The position numbers and the translations under genes were made by a program. The notes under the pieces are model-generated. The model was not told the origin of the DNA. It worked only from the letters and a program-made list of their open reading frames with translations, and did not search any database. This document shows, piece after piece, positions 1 to 9,184 of a DNA stretch of 64,000 nucleotides. The stretch is from Sphingobium limneticum. Its GTDB lineage: Bacteria > Pseudomonadota > Alphaproteobacteria > Sphingomonadales > Sphingomonadaceae. Position 1 is the stretch's first letter; each line of letters begins with the position of its first letter. The stretch spans positions 1 through 64,000 of the forward strand of contig NZ_VYPZ01000018.1 in assembly GCF_008710155.1 (NCBI RefSeq), in the 5' to 3' direction.

Positions 1-55
1 GAAGCCCCGCGATCACATCCCATTCCTCGTCCGTCAGATCGCCTCGGCCCATCAT
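1..55 (-). CDS. IS5/IS4-type transposase, N-terminal fragment at window edge
   Basis: Only the first 18 codons lie in the window. Read on the minus strand they give MMGRGDLTDEEWDVIAGL, the usual opening of IS5/IS4-type transposases with a DUF4096-like N-terminus. Two adjacent ATGs (55 and 52) could start it. The bases up to the nitroreductase stop at 146 are non-coding and probably include the end of the insertion sequence. A CTAG at 124-127 could be the target site, but no inverted repeat can be confirmed because the other end is outside the window. The family call rests on a very short stretch. Confidence 0.6.
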   Translation of the reverse strand, partial: MMGRGDLTDEEWDVIAGL

Positions 56-145
56 CGCTCCTCGCAAAGAGAAGCTGTGAATCAGAAATCAGGCAGATTG
101 GGAATCCACTTTGTCAACGCTGCCTAGTTGGGAAATGCGCCGCCG

Positions 146-988
146 TTAACGCAGGCCAAAGCCAAGCGCCTTGAGCGCGGCGCCAAGTCGCTGCCGCCCG
201 TTGAGCGAGGCCGCCGACGCCCCGCGTTGAAGCAATTGCGCGATCCAGCCGACAGTCGGCAGCCCCTGTCCGTGCTGGAATATGCGGGAGGTCGCGTCGT
301 AGCTGTCGATCGCTGCCTGCTGCGGCTCAAGCGCATAGCCTTCATGGTGCAGCACGGCGGCCTGCGGCAGGCGTGGCTTGATGGATGCCGGCCTGTCGGG
401 ATCGGGCCAGCCGACAACCAGGCCGAATACCACGCCGGCATTGGGCGGCAAGTCGATCAGGGCAGCCACATCTTCCGGCCGATTGCGCAGCGCGCCGATA
501 TAGACGGTGCCCAGACCGAGCGATTCCGCCGCCACGACCGCATTTTGCGCAGCCAATGCGGCATCGATCGACGCGACCAGAAAGCTTTCGAGATAACCGA
601 AACCTTCGGCCGGCGCATCGCTGCGGGCGGCGATGTGATGCGCGCGGGCCAGATCCGCGATCCACAGCAAAATCAGCGGAGCATGCGCGATATGCTGTTG
701 TCCGCCCGCCAGCTGCGCCAGTTGCGCGCGCTTGTCCGCATCGGCGACCGCAACGACGCTCCACAATTGGAGGTTGGAGGAACTGGCCGCAGATTGCGCT
801 GCGGCCACCAGCGTTTCTACGGTCCCGTCCGGCAATGCATCCTTGCGATAGGCGCGTATGGAGCGATGTGACAGGAGGTGCCCAATCACATCATTCCATA
901 GCAGGGGGCCGGATGGTTCATCGCCACCATAGCGCCGTGCCAGCGCGGCATGGAGGTCCGGGTGCGCGATTGGATCGTCCAAGGCCAT
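146..988 (-). CDS. Nitroreductase-family NAD(P)H:FMN oxidoreductase
   Basis: About 280 residues, the length of the NfsA/FRP-like nitroreductases. These FMN enzymes reduce nitro groups, quinones or flavins with NAD(P)H. The flavin-binding pattern is visible: HRSIRAYRKDALPDG (S/R phosphate contacts) near residue 40, AAQSAASSSNLQLWSVV near 70, and the late segment AAESLGLGTVYIGALRN with the conserved GLG-Y-IG. ATG at 988 is preferred; a GTG six bases upstream is possible, and AAAGG lies just upstream of both. It sits 30 bases after the TBDR stop on the same strand, so the two are probably cotranscribed. No signal peptide, so cytoplasmic. The substrate is unknown. Confidence 0.85.
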   Translation of the reverse strand: MALDDPIAHPDLHAALARRYGGDEPSGPLLWNDVIGHLLSHRSIRAYRKDALPDGTVETLVAAAQSAASSSNLQLWSVVAVADADKRAQLAQLAGGQQHIAHAPLILLWIADLARAHHIAARSDAPAEGFGYLESFLVASIDAALAAQNAVVAAESLGLGTVYIGALRNRPEDVAALIDLPPNAGVVFGLVVGWPDPDRPASIKPRLPQAAVLHHEGYALEPQQAAIDSYDATSRIFQHGQGLPTVGWIAQLLQRGASAASLNGRQRLGAALKALGFGLR

Positions 989-1018
989 GCCCACAGCGCC
1001 TTTCTATGCGAGTGCCGA

Positions 1019-3217
1019 TCAATATGAGAAGCGAACGCTCGCCAATACCGTCGCCGGATCGGCATAGTTGCGATAATAGACCCCGGTGGTCGGCGTATAG
1101 GCCGAACTGACCGGTTTGTTCGCACCCAATATATTCTTGCCTGTGAGCGCGACCTGGAAGCGGTCGTCCGGCAGAACCCAGGTGACGGACCCGTTGACGA
1201 AGGTTTGCCCCGGCACCCGATCCTGCGTCCGCGCCAGCGCATTGGCATAGAAGCTGCTTTGATATTGAGCGTTGGCGGAGAGCCGCAAATGGCTGCCGCT
1301 CGCGCCCAGGGGCAGGTCATAGGTCGTGCCACCCGACAGCGACCATTTGGGCGCGTTGGTCAGCGGATTACCGTCGGCATTCACGCCGTTGCCACCGGCC
1401 CCCTTATAATCGTCGTAGACCGCCTTCAGATAGCCGACCGACCCCTGGAAGCTCAGGGCATCGGTCAGCCGCAGGTCGTTTTCCAGCTCGACGCCCCAGC
1501 TATGCGCCTTGCCAGCATTGCCCCGCCGGCTGCCGACATAAGCGGGGTCATAGAAGGATACCTGCAAATCCTTATAGTCATTGTAGAAGACCGCCAGATT
1601 GCTGCGCAGCGCCCGGCCGAACAATGTCGCCTTCAAACCGCCTTCATAGGTGGTGACCTTTTCAGGATTGAAGGGCAAGGTCGCCAGGTCCAGTCGGGTG
1701 GCGCGATTATCGAAACCGCCCGATTTGAAGCCGCGCGACCAGGTCAGATAGTTGAGCAGGTTGGGTGTCCATTGCGCCTGCACCGAAACCTTGGGCGTCA
1801 ACGCCTTCCATGTCTTTTCCGCTTCCCCCGCGATGGATTGCGACACGACATTGCGGTTATCGTCGATCACCTTGTTATCGAAGACGAACCGTTTCTTCTC
1901 GATCGTGCCGCGAATACCGGCCGTCACACTGAAAATATCATCCGCCTTCCAAGTCCCTTCCCCGAAGACGGCATAGGCGTCGGTATAGGTGATATTATGC
2001 GCACGCTGCTTGTTGACGGGCGCGGTCGCAGCCGTGCCGGTCCGGCTGAAACCATCGCGTTCCACGAAGAAACGTTCATGCAGGTAGAAAAGGCCGCTGG
2101 TGAAGCTGACATCGCCAAATTCACCATTCAACTGCACCTCCTGGCTCAGGAACTTGTCATTATAATGGATGAGATTTTTCTGGATCAGTGCGGCCTGCCC
2201 GTCATTTTCATAATAGACGGGGTTGAGGTTGAAGCCGCCGGCCGCCGTGATCGACTTGATCGAAAGCTGGGGCGAGAGCGTGTAGATAAGGCGCAAGGAG
2301 CCGTTGAGCGCATTGAGATGCTGGAGCGGCTCGACTTCCGAGTAGGATCGACGGCGGCTGAACGTCCCGCCCGGCTGGTTGACCGGAATATAGGATCGGC
2401 TGTCGCTGCGGTCGCGGATCACGTTGAGGGTCAACAGCGCATCGAGGTCGTTGATGCCGGTGAAGCGCAGCTTGCCGCGCCATCCGTCCAAGTCGATGCG
2501 ATTCACATCATGGCCCAGCGTCGGGTTGTAGGTGACGCCGTCACGCGTCCGGTGAATGTAGGAGATGCTGGCCGAAAGCACGTCCTTGACGATGGGCCCG
2601 CTGACAAGCGCGCGCAACTGCACGTCATTATAGCTGCCATAGCCCGCCTCGGCCGTCACATGGGTCGTATCGTCCGGATCGCGGGTGATCAGGCGAAGAG
2701 CGCCCGCGCTGCTGTTGCGGCCGTATAAAGTGCCCTGCGGTCCGCGCAGCAGTTCGACCCGCTCCAGATCGACGAATTCACTCATCGATCCGATCTGACG
2801 CGGAACATAGACGTCGTCGACATAGACGGCCAGCACAGGTTCCTGGATCGGATCGCTCTCACCCACGCCACGTAGCGAGAAGGTCTGGGTCGTATGGCTG
2901 ATCGACGTGCGGGCTACGAACAGGTTGGGCACTTGCCCAGCCAGATCGCGCACGCTGGTGATATTGCGCTGTTCCAGCAACTCGGGCGTGAAAGCGGAAA
3001 TGGCGATGGCGGTCTTTTGCAGGTCCGTCGCGCGGCGCTCGGCGGTAACGATGATTTCTCCCCCGGACCCGGTGTCTTCAACCGGGGTCACTTGGGTCGG
3101 TGCCGTCTGGGTCGGTGCCGTCTGGGCCTGAGCGGTTTGGGCCTGGGCGGTTTGGGCCAGGACCAGGGCCGATGCCAGGGACAGATAAAAATCAAACGAG
3201 CGATAAGTGAATTTCAT
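1019..3217 (-). CDS. TonB-dependent outer-membrane receptor
   Basis: A 732-residue protein with a signal peptide (hydrophobic LSLASALVLAQTAQA), a plug opening EIIVTAERRATDLQKTAIAISAF, and the plug motif ERVELLRGPQGTLYGRNSSAGALRLITRDP typical of the sphingomonad FecA/CirA-like group. It ends with an aromatic outer-membrane sorting signal (SVRFSY). It should take up a ligand across the outer membrane using TonB energy; the ligand is not predictable. The mature N-terminus has a run of five-residue repeats, described separately. It is followed closely by a nitroreductase, so the imported compound may be a redox substrate (inference). Start ATG 3217 leaves a good signal peptide although the ribosome site is weak. 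Confidence 0.93.
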   Translation of the reverse strand: MKFTYRSFDFYLSLASALVLAQTAQAQTAQAQTAPTQTAPTQVTPVEDTGSGGEIIVTAERRATDLQKTAIAISAFTPELLEQRNITSVRDLAGQVPNLFVARTSISHTTQTFSLRGVGESDPIQEPVLAVYVDDVYVPRQIGSMSEFVDLERVELLRGPQGTLYGRNSSAGALRLITRDPDDTTHVTAEAGYGSYNDVQLRALVSGPIVKDVLSASISYIHRTRDGVTYNPTLGHDVNRIDLDGWRGKLRFTGINDLDALLTLNVIRDRSDSRSYIPVNQPGGTFSRRRSYSEVEPLQHLNALNGSLRLIYTLSPQLSIKSITAAGGFNLNPVYYENDGQAALIQKNLIHYNDKFLSQEVQLNGEFGDVSFTSGLFYLHERFFVERDGFSRTGTAATAPVNKQRAHNITYTDAYAVFGEGTWKADDIFSVTAGIRGTIEKKRFVFDNKVIDDNRNVVSQSIAGEAEKTWKALTPKVSVQAQWTPNLLNYLTWSRGFKSGGFDNRATRLDLATLPFNPEKVTTYEGGLKATLFGRALRSNLAVFYNDYKDLQVSFYDPAYVGSRRGNAGKAHSWGVELENDLRLTDALSFQGSVGYLKAVYDDYKGAGGNGVNADGNPLTNAPKWSLSGGTTYDLPLGASGSHLRLSANAQYQSSFYANALARTQDRVPGQTFVNGSVTWVLPDDRFQVALTGKNILGANKPVSSAYTPTTGVYYRNYADPATVLASVRFSY
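3080..3154 (-). repeat. 15-bp in-frame tandem repeats at the TBDR signal-peptide junction
   Basis: Residues 22-46 of the receptor read QTAQA twice, QTAPT twice and then QVTPV, that is five 15-base units. Because the unit is a multiple of three, copy-number change would alter the length of the exported N-terminal linker without breaking the frame. On the plus strand the same run shows as alternating GGTCGGTGCCGTCTG and GGCCTGGGCGGTTTG units. Confidence 0.8.
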
Positions 3218-3637
3218 GGACGTGCATTTCTCTAACCACCCGCCCCGCGCGGATTTGAGAATTTTCTACTAGATTGGTAGATATTTTGAGCAAACAAGTT
3301 GTGCGCATGCGCTGTTGAGAAGCGCTGAAGTCATACGGCTTGCCATATCGCCTCGTCCCGGACGCTGGTGAGCGCAAGTCGTCTGCAGTCACTCCATTCT
3401 GACATTCAACTGGCGGTCCCACCGCCATTTCCTCCCCGCCGCTAACATGCAGCCAGGTTATGGTTGGAACATATTGCCGTGATCACGCCGGTTCGAGAGC
3501 TGCCTGTCGAGAATTTTTCCAAAGCCCGATGTGCAGCAGCAATCGCAGCCAGAAGGACCGAGCAACGGATCATTCCTATCTGAATGATGTGCCAACGACC
3601 TGTCTGTCTGAATAGCTATGTTTCCAGTTCACAAAAG
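3218..3637. other. 420-bp intergenic region between TBDR start and aldehyde dehydrogenase stop
   Basis: No convincing gene is seen. Short open frames here lack family resemblance and clear ribosome sites. The region should hold the promoter of the TBDR/nitroreductase pair (right part of that promoter near 3230-3300, on the minus strand) and the 3' end of the aldehyde dehydrogenase operon. A short palindrome at 3265-3281 is listed separately. Confidence 0.6.
3265..3281. promoter_or_regulatory. Candidate operator palindrome upstream of TBDR
   Basis: TCTACTAGATTGGTAGA has 5-base arms TCTAC/GTAGA around a 7-base centre, 48-64 bases upstream of the receptor start. The size and symmetry resemble a TetR-type operator. 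No regulator gene is adjacent, so the binding protein is unknown. Confidence 0.35.
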
Positions 3638-5146
3638 CTAGCTGTCCAGAAGGGCCGTCACCGTCTTGGTTTCGGTGTAGTGAAGCACCCCTTCCTCGCC
3701 GACCTCCCGCCCCCAGCCGGATTCCTTGACCCCGCCAAAAGGCGCGGAGGGATCATTCATGCCATGGGTGTTGATCCACACCGTGCCGGCTTGCAGCTTG
3801 CGGGCGGTCAGATGGGCGCGCGACAGATCGCGGGTCCAGATGTTGGCGGCCAGACCATAGCGGGTGTGGTTGGCCGCCCGGACCACCTCATCTGCATCGT
3901 CGAAAGGCGTGGCAACCAGCACCGGGCCAAAAATCTCCTCCCGCACGATGCTGGCGTCGGCGTCGGGATTGGCGAAGATGGTCGGCTCGACGAAGTAGCC
4001 GTCTTGCTCGCCTGTTCCGCCACCGGTGACGAGGTCCGCCCCGCTCGCCTTGCCCTGGGCGATGAAATCCAGCACGCGGCTCTGCTGTACCTTCGACACC
4101 AAAGGCCCCAGCATCGTGTCAGGATCGCGCCCATGGCCAAGCTTGAAGGTTTTCGCGACCTGCGCGACTCCTTCGACCACCTTGTCGAACACGGATCGTT
4201 CGACATAGAGGCGCGAGGCGGCAAGACAAACCTGCCCGGAATTGAAGAAGATGGCGAGCGCGGCGCCGATCGCCGCCTGGTCGAGGTCGGCGTCGGCGAA
4301 GATCAGCGAGGGCGACTTTCCGCCCAGTTCCAGCGTCACGCGCTTCAGATCCTTCGCGGCGGTCTGGACGATCTGCTTGCCCACGCGGGTCGATCCGGTG
4401 AACGCGATCTTGTCGACACCTGGATGTTCGACAAGCGCCTGCCCCGCCTCATGCCCGTAGCCGGTGACGATGTTCAATACGCCCTCGGGCAGCCCCGCCT
4501 CCAGCGCCAGTTCCGCCAGGCGCAGCGCGGTCAGCGGCGTGACTTCGGAAGGCTTTAGAACGATGGTGCAACCCGCCGCCAATGCCGAGGCGATCTTCCA
4601 CGCGGCCATGGCGAGGGGGTAATTCCACGGCACGATCTGGCCCACGACACCGATCGGATCGCGCACGGAATAGCTGTGATATTGGCGGCCATCGCCGGAA
4701 ATCGGGTTCACCTGCCCATAAATTTTCGAGCACCAGCCCGCCATGTAGCGGAAGATATCCACGGCGGCCGGGACATCCACCGCCAGCGCATGATGCACCG
4801 CCTTGCCATTGTCATAGCTTTCCAGCAGCGCCAGTTCCTGCGCGTGATCCTCGATCTTGCGGGCGATCGCCTCGATGATCTTGCCGCGATCGAGCGGCCG
4901 CATCCGTGCCCAGACTGCGGATTCGAACGCCGTGCGCGCCTGCCGCACCGCCCGGTCCACATCGGCCGCCGTGCCTGCCGGCACGCTGGCGAAAATCTTG
5001 CCCGTCGCCGGATCTTCCACATCGATGCGGCGCCCATCCGCTGCCTCCTCCCACCCACCGCCGATCAGCATGCGCGTGGTCGGCAAACGGACCTCATGTC
5101 CCGGTTCGCCATGCAGGCCGGCAACGTGGGAGGAGCGTGCAGTCAT
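3638..5146 (-). CDS. NAD(P)-dependent aldehyde dehydrogenase
   Basis: Full-length class 1/2 aldehyde dehydrogenase (502 residues) that oxidises an aldehyde to a carboxylic acid. Visible catalytic parts are the Asn segment VVGQIVPWNYPLAMAAWK, cofactor-binding GFTGSTRVGK-like IAFTGSTRVGKQI, general base in TLELGGKSPSLIF, and the nucleophile in FFNSGQVCLAASR. The C-terminal oligomerisation part (GGVKESGWGREVGEEGVLHYTETKTV in outline) is intact. The start at 5146 has GGAGA eight bases upstream. It is the last gene of the P450 - TBDR - ALDH set, so it probably completes oxidation of the alcohol/aldehyde made from the P450 product, together with the divergent alcohol dehydrogenase. The precise substrate is unknown. 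Confidence 0.93.
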   Translation of the reverse strand: MTARSSHVAGLHGEPGHEVRLPTTRMLIGGGWEEAADGRRIDVEDPATGKIFASVPAGTAADVDRAVRQARTAFESAVWARMRPLDRGKIIEAIARKIEDHAQELALLESYDNGKAVHHALAVDVPAAVDIFRYMAGWCSKIYGQVNPISGDGRQYHSYSVRDPIGVVGQIVPWNYPLAMAAWKIASALAAGCTIVLKPSEVTPLTALRLAELALEAGLPEGVLNIVTGYGHEAGQALVEHPGVDKIAFTGSTRVGKQIVQTAAKDLKRVTLELGGKSPSLIFADADLDQAAIGAALAIFFNSGQVCLAASRLYVERSVFDKVVEGVAQVAKTFKLGHGRDPDTMLGPLVSKVQQSRVLDFIAQGKASGADLVTGGGTGEQDGYFVEPTIFANPDADASIVREEIFGPVLVATPFDDADEVVRAANHTRYGLAANIWTRDLSRAHLTARKLQAGTVWINTHGMNDPSAPFGGVKESGWGREVGEEGVLHYTETKTVTALLDS

Positions 5147-5172
5147 AGGGTTTCTCCGGGAAGCAAGAAGGA

Positions 5173-5198
5173 GCCGCGTCCACCGTTCAGGACGCGGC
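5173..5198 (-). terminator. Intercistronic hairpin between TBDR and ALDH
   Basis: GCCGCGTCC pairs perfectly with GGACGCGGC around an 8-base loop. No U-tract follows, so it may act as an mRNA-stabilising or partial-termination structure rather than a full terminator. It lies between two genes that look like one operon. Confidence 0.55.
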
Positions 5199-5212
5199 CC
5201 AGGGGAGGTGGT

Positions 5213-7576
5213 TCAGAAACGCGCCGACAAGGTTGCGCCGAAAGTGCGGGGGCGCCCGGCGAAGCGGACCGTCGTGTCGGTGATGCGGGTGGCGTTGGAC
5301 CAATAATAGGTGTTGCCCAGGTTCCGCACGAACGCGCTGATCTTGTAACGCTCGTCATCGAAGGACAGGCCGGCGCGCAGGTCGATGAGCGTATAATCCT
5401 CGATCGTCAGGCCACCCTGCGCGGTGAGCGCTCGCGACGGCGTAGCGCGGGCATTGCCCAACACCGCCTTGGTATCGCTCTGAAAATTGAGGTTGGCGCC
5501 GATAAATGCTTCCACATCGTCGCTGAGCGCCCAGTCATATTGAGCATCGGTTACAATCTGGAATTTGGGGGTATAGGGAAAGGCCGATCCGCCAAAGTCC
5601 AGCTGGTTGCCATAGCTGTCATAATTGACGAAACTGCCCTTGATCTTGGTATCGAGGTAGGTCGCGCCTATGCTCACGCGCAGACCGTCGGCCGGCGCCA
5701 GATCAAGCTGCATCTCCGCACCCTGCACGCGCGACTTGGGCACATTGACCAGCGCTTCGAGCGGGCCGAACACATCGGGATTGGCGATCACGCGGCCCTT
5801 CAACTGCTTGTCGCTATAATCATAATAGAAGAGCGCGCCGTTGATCTGAGCCCTATTCTCCAGCAAGGTCAGCTTGGCTCCGACCTCATAGGCAGTCACC
5901 GATTCCTGCGTCACCGGATTAAACTGGTTGGCATCGCTGGCTGACAGCAGCGGAAAACTGCCCGATTTGTAGCCCTTGCTGACCGAGGCATAGAGCAGCA
6001 CGTCCTTGCTCGGCTTATAATCGATACCCGCACGCCAGGAGACATTATCCTCATCCAAGGTCCGCTGCACTTCACCGACGGTCAGGGTCGGACCATCGAT
6101 CGTCACGCAGGCACCATCGCGAATGGCGATGGGCGCCAGTCCCGCGCCGCCACGGATGAAGTTCACCAGATTCTGGATCCCCTGCCCCAGAGCAAAGCCG
6201 CGATCAGCGGTACAGCCCGCGAAATCGATATTGGTCTTCGTATAGCGCACGCCGCCATGCAGGGTCAGATGATCGCCAATGTCATAATCCAGGTTGGCGA
6301 ACACCGCCTTGTTCACGAACTTCTGTTGCGCGTATTGGCTGTAGACGAAGAAGGGGATGCCCAGGCCTGCATCGACAAAATTATAGGCCGATGTCGATTG
6401 GTCGTAGGGACCGGCATCATCCTGCTGATAGGTTTTTTCCCGCGCATAATTGGCGCCCAGAATATAAGTCAGGCCGCCCGTTCGCCCCTGCAGCCGCAAT
6501 TCCTGCGACAATGATGTGATCTTGCCGGTGGTGTTGTAGAAATAATCGCGCAGCGCCACGCCGTCAGGATCGATGTCCTGATCATTATGATATTGGGAAT
6601 AGCTGCTGATCGACGTCAGCGTCAGATCGTCGGTCAGGTCGATATCGCCCCGAAAGGATGCCTGATAGAACCAGTCGTCGCGCCCTGGCTTCTGCTCCGG
6701 TGTCCAGTCCGCATCGCGATTGTTGCGCGGTGCGATCGGATAGGTGGCGAGTGGACCCAGCCGCGCCGGATTGCCCAGCGGCACCACCCCGATCAGTTGC
6801 GCCGCCTGGCCGTCGCTCTTGTCGATAAAGCCATTGAGATTAAGCGAAAAGCGCGCGCCATCGGACGGCTCGAAATCGATCAGAATACGCCCGGTCGTGA
6901 AGTTGCGATCGCCCAGCTTCTCGTCACGGGTATAGCTGCGCTGCCACGCGCCGCCCTGCTCGGTGCGCAGCGCGACCCGCGCTGTCAGCGTATCGCTGAT
7001 CGGTCCGCTGATGAAGCCGCCGCCCGATACCTGTCCGAAACTGTCCACCCCAGCGTCGATCCCCGCCTTGAAGGTCGATGTCGGCTTGGCCGCGATATAG
7101 TTGATCGCGCCGCCGGTCGCATTCGACCCGAACAAGGTGCCCTGTGGTCCTTTCAGCACCTCGACCCGCTCCAGATCGAGCGTCGCGCCACGCGTCATGA
7201 TGGAGAAGGGGATCGGCACCTGATCCTGATAGATGCTGACCGTAGGCTTGGCCGCCAGGCTGGTGTCGTAGAAGCCGATGCCGCGCAACGTGTAGACCGG
7301 CGTTGCGAAGGCGCTTTCGGTATAGTTGAACCCCGGCACGATCTTCACCAGATCGGCGACATTGGTGATCCCCTGATTGGCCAGTTTCTCCCCCGACGCC
7401 GCCGTAATCGAGAGCGGCACATCGTTGATCGCCTGCTCACGCTTTTGCGCGGTGACGATGATGTCGCCCAAACCGGCAGACTGCGCCTGCGGCGCGGCCT
7501 CAGTCTGCGCAAATGCCGATGCGTGCATTGCCGCCATCGATACGCTGGCGACCAGCAGGACTATTGTCTTTTGCAT
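5213..7576 (-). CDS. TonB-dependent outer-membrane receptor
   Basis: 787 residues from ATG 7576. The signal peptide is MQKTIVLLVASVSMAAMHASAFAQ, followed by DIIVTAQKREQAINDVPLS, the usual TonB-box/plug opening. The plug motif ERVEVLKGPQGTLFGSNATGG is clear and the chain ends in TLSARF. The open frame runs on upstream to 7834, but that part has no signal peptide and overlaps the P450 gene, so it was rejected. GGAGCC lies just upstream of ATG 7576. Placed between a cytochrome P450 and an aldehyde dehydrogenase, it most likely imports the hydrophobic substrate that those enzymes oxidise (inference from context). Confidence 0.93.
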   Translation of the reverse strand: MQKTIVLLVASVSMAAMHASAFAQTEAAPQAQSAGLGDIIVTAQKREQAINDVPLSITAASGEKLANQGITNVADLVKIVPGFNYTESAFATPVYTLRGIGFYDTSLAAKPTVSIYQDQVPIPFSIMTRGATLDLERVEVLKGPQGTLFGSNATGGAINYIAAKPTSTFKAGIDAGVDSFGQVSGGGFISGPISDTLTARVALRTEQGGAWQRSYTRDEKLGDRNFTTGRILIDFEPSDGARFSLNLNGFIDKSDGQAAQLIGVVPLGNPARLGPLATYPIAPRNNRDADWTPEQKPGRDDWFYQASFRGDIDLTDDLTLTSISSYSQYHNDQDIDPDGVALRDYFYNTTGKITSLSQELRLQGRTGGLTYILGANYAREKTYQQDDAGPYDQSTSAYNFVDAGLGIPFFVYSQYAQQKFVNKAVFANLDYDIGDHLTLHGGVRYTKTNIDFAGCTADRGFALGQGIQNLVNFIRGGAGLAPIAIRDGACVTIDGPTLTVGEVQRTLDEDNVSWRAGIDYKPSKDVLLYASVSKGYKSGSFPLLSASDANQFNPVTQESVTAYEVGAKLTLLENRAQINGALFYYDYSDKQLKGRVIANPDVFGPLEALVNVPKSRVQGAEMQLDLAPADGLRVSIGATYLDTKIKGSFVNYDSYGNQLDFGGSAFPYTPKFQIVTDAQYDWALSDDVEAFIGANLNFQSDTKAVLGNARATPSRALTAQGGLTIEDYTLIDLRAGLSFDDERYKISAFVRNLGNTYYWSNATRITDTTVRFAGRPRTFGATLSARF

Positions 7577-7661
7577 GTCAGGCTCCTCCCATATTGCCCG
7601 GATTGTCCACCCTTGGGCATTGTGCCGACCCCGCGTGCGCGATGTCCCGGCTTTTGAAAAA

Positions 7662-8963
7662 TCAGGCTTTCTTGAAACGGATCGGCAGCGCCTTGTAACC
7701 GCCGACAAAGTTCGTCTCGACCAGGCGCGGCGGTCCGGCCATTTCCACCGACGCCAGATGGGGCAGCAGTTCCTCGAACAGGATGCGCATCTCCAGCTTG
7801 GCCAGATGCTGGCCCAAACACATATGCGGGCCAAAGCCGAAGGCGATATGCGGATTGGGCGAGCGGGTGATGTCGAACCGATCCGCGTCCGCGAACACCG
7901 CCTCGTCCCGATTGCCCGACGGGTAGCAGATCATCAGCCGTTCCATCGCGCGGATGTCCATGCCCCGCACCTGCGTGTCGGCAGTGGCGTTGCGCATGAA
8001 ATGCTTGACCGGACTGGTCCAGCGGATCGCCTCGTCCACCAGGCCCGGAATCAACGCCGGGTCTGCCTTCACCTTCGCCCAGTTTTCCGGATAGGCCATC
8101 ATTCCGTGCAGGCCGCCAGCGGTGGACGATGATGTCGTGTCATGCCCCGCCGTGGCGATCGCGACATAATAGCCATTCGCTTCGTCACGCGGGATGGGCG
8201 CCCCATTGATCCGCGAATTGGCGATCAGCGACAGCAGATCGTCGGTCGGCTGCTCGCGCCTCTGCGCACTCAGCCTGTCGAAATAGGTATAGAAATCCTC
8301 GATCGAAGCCGCCCATTGTTTCGCAGCTACCACAGGGTCAGCCACCATTTCCGGCCGCTGCTCCTCAGGATCATGGACGCCGAAAAATTCCTGCGTCAGC
8401 TTGAGCATCTTCGGCTCGTCTTCGGGCGGTACCCCGAACAGCGACATGATGACACGCAAAGGATAGTGGAGCGCGAAGTCGCGGACGAAATCGCATTCGC
8501 CGTCAAAACTCAGCAAATTGTCGACCGACTGGCGCGCCAGCACCCTCACCTGCTCCTCCAGCTTGCTGATCTTGCCCGGCAGGAACCAGTTGGAAGTCAG
8601 TGTGCGGTAGGATGCATGTTCGGGCGGGTCCATATAGGTCAGCGACGACAATAGTCGCGTCGTCCCCCCGGTAATCTCCCGCGTGAAGGCGTCAGATGCC
8701 TGATCGTTCAATACGGGATTGTGATCGGCATTATGGAACAGCTTGGCATTGCGTTCCACTTCCCTGATGTCGGCATGTCTGGTGACGATCCAGAGCGGAT
8801 CATAGCCCGGTACCTGCGCGATCCCCAACGGCATATGCTCACGCAGCCATTTGAACGCACCATAGATGGTCGCATCGTCCGTGTAGCTTTTGGGCGCGAC
8901 CACGATCCGCGCGATATCGTCGGGGATGATCGGACGCGTGTCTGCATCCAGCGAAGTCGCCAT
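7662..8963 (-). CDS. Bacterial cytochrome P450 (class I type, soluble)
   Basis: 433 residues from ATG 8963, which has AGGAGAGGG upstream; a GTG 21 bases earlier is less likely. P450s insert an oxygen atom into C-H bonds using electrons from a ferredoxin and reductase. All signatures are present: I-helix IATAGHDTTSS with the acid-alcohol pair, EAIRW (ExxR), and heme loop FGFGPHMCLGQHL with the axial Cys at about residue 382. It resembles the CYP108/CYP101-like soluble group in length and style, but a subfamily cannot be assigned by eye. No ferredoxin or ferredoxin reductase gene is next to it, so these must come from elsewhere. It heads the operon with the TBDR and ALDH. Confidence 0.93.
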   Translation of the reverse strand: MATSLDADTRPIIPDDIARIVVAPKSYTDDATIYGAFKWLREHMPLGIAQVPGYDPLWIVTRHADIREVERNAKLFHNADHNPVLNDQASDAFTREITGGTTRLLSSLTYMDPPEHASYRTLTSNWFLPGKISKLEEQVRVLARQSVDNLLSFDGECDFVRDFALHYPLRVIMSLFGVPPEDEPKMLKLTQEFFGVHDPEEQRPEMVADPVVAAKQWAASIEDFYTYFDRLSAQRREQPTDDLLSLIANSRINGAPIPRDEANGYYVAIATAGHDTTSSSTAGGLHGMMAYPENWAKVKADPALIPGLVDEAIRWTSPVKHFMRNATADTQVRGMDIRAMERLMICYPSGNRDEAVFADADRFDITRSPNPHIAFGFGPHMCLGQHLAKLEMRILFEELLPHLASVEMAGPPRLVETNFVGGYKALPIRFKKA

Positions 8964-9184
8964 GAAACTACCCTCTCCTGCCACGCTGCCCTTGGGCCAT
9001 TTGCGTATTGCGTATGCTTATTACGTAGTTGTGGACAAGGCCGATCGTCAATCGTAAAAAGCGGTCGGACCATTTAGTGATGACGTCGGGCAAAGCGACG
9101 CTTTTGTGCGGCTCGCAGGAAAGAAATGGACTGCAAGATCCCGGCTTTTGAATGCAGGGGCACAATTTGAATGAGAGGATGACC
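8964..9184. promoter_or_regulatory. Divergent promoter region with tandem TTGCGTA motif
   Basis: This 221-bp region separates the P450 operon from the alcohol dehydrogenase. At 9001-9014 the heptamer TTGCGTA occurs twice head to tail, followed by a related TTACGTA at 9021-9027. The same heptamer occurs in inverse orientation at 11060-11066, upstream of the MerR-type regulator. This makes it a candidate operator for joint control of P450, dehydrogenase and regulator (inference). Confidence 0.4.

Noticed and set aside
7577-7834. N-terminal extension of the TBDR that ends at 5213
   Set aside because: It overlaps the P450 gene and would bury the signal peptide; ATG 7576 is the proper start.
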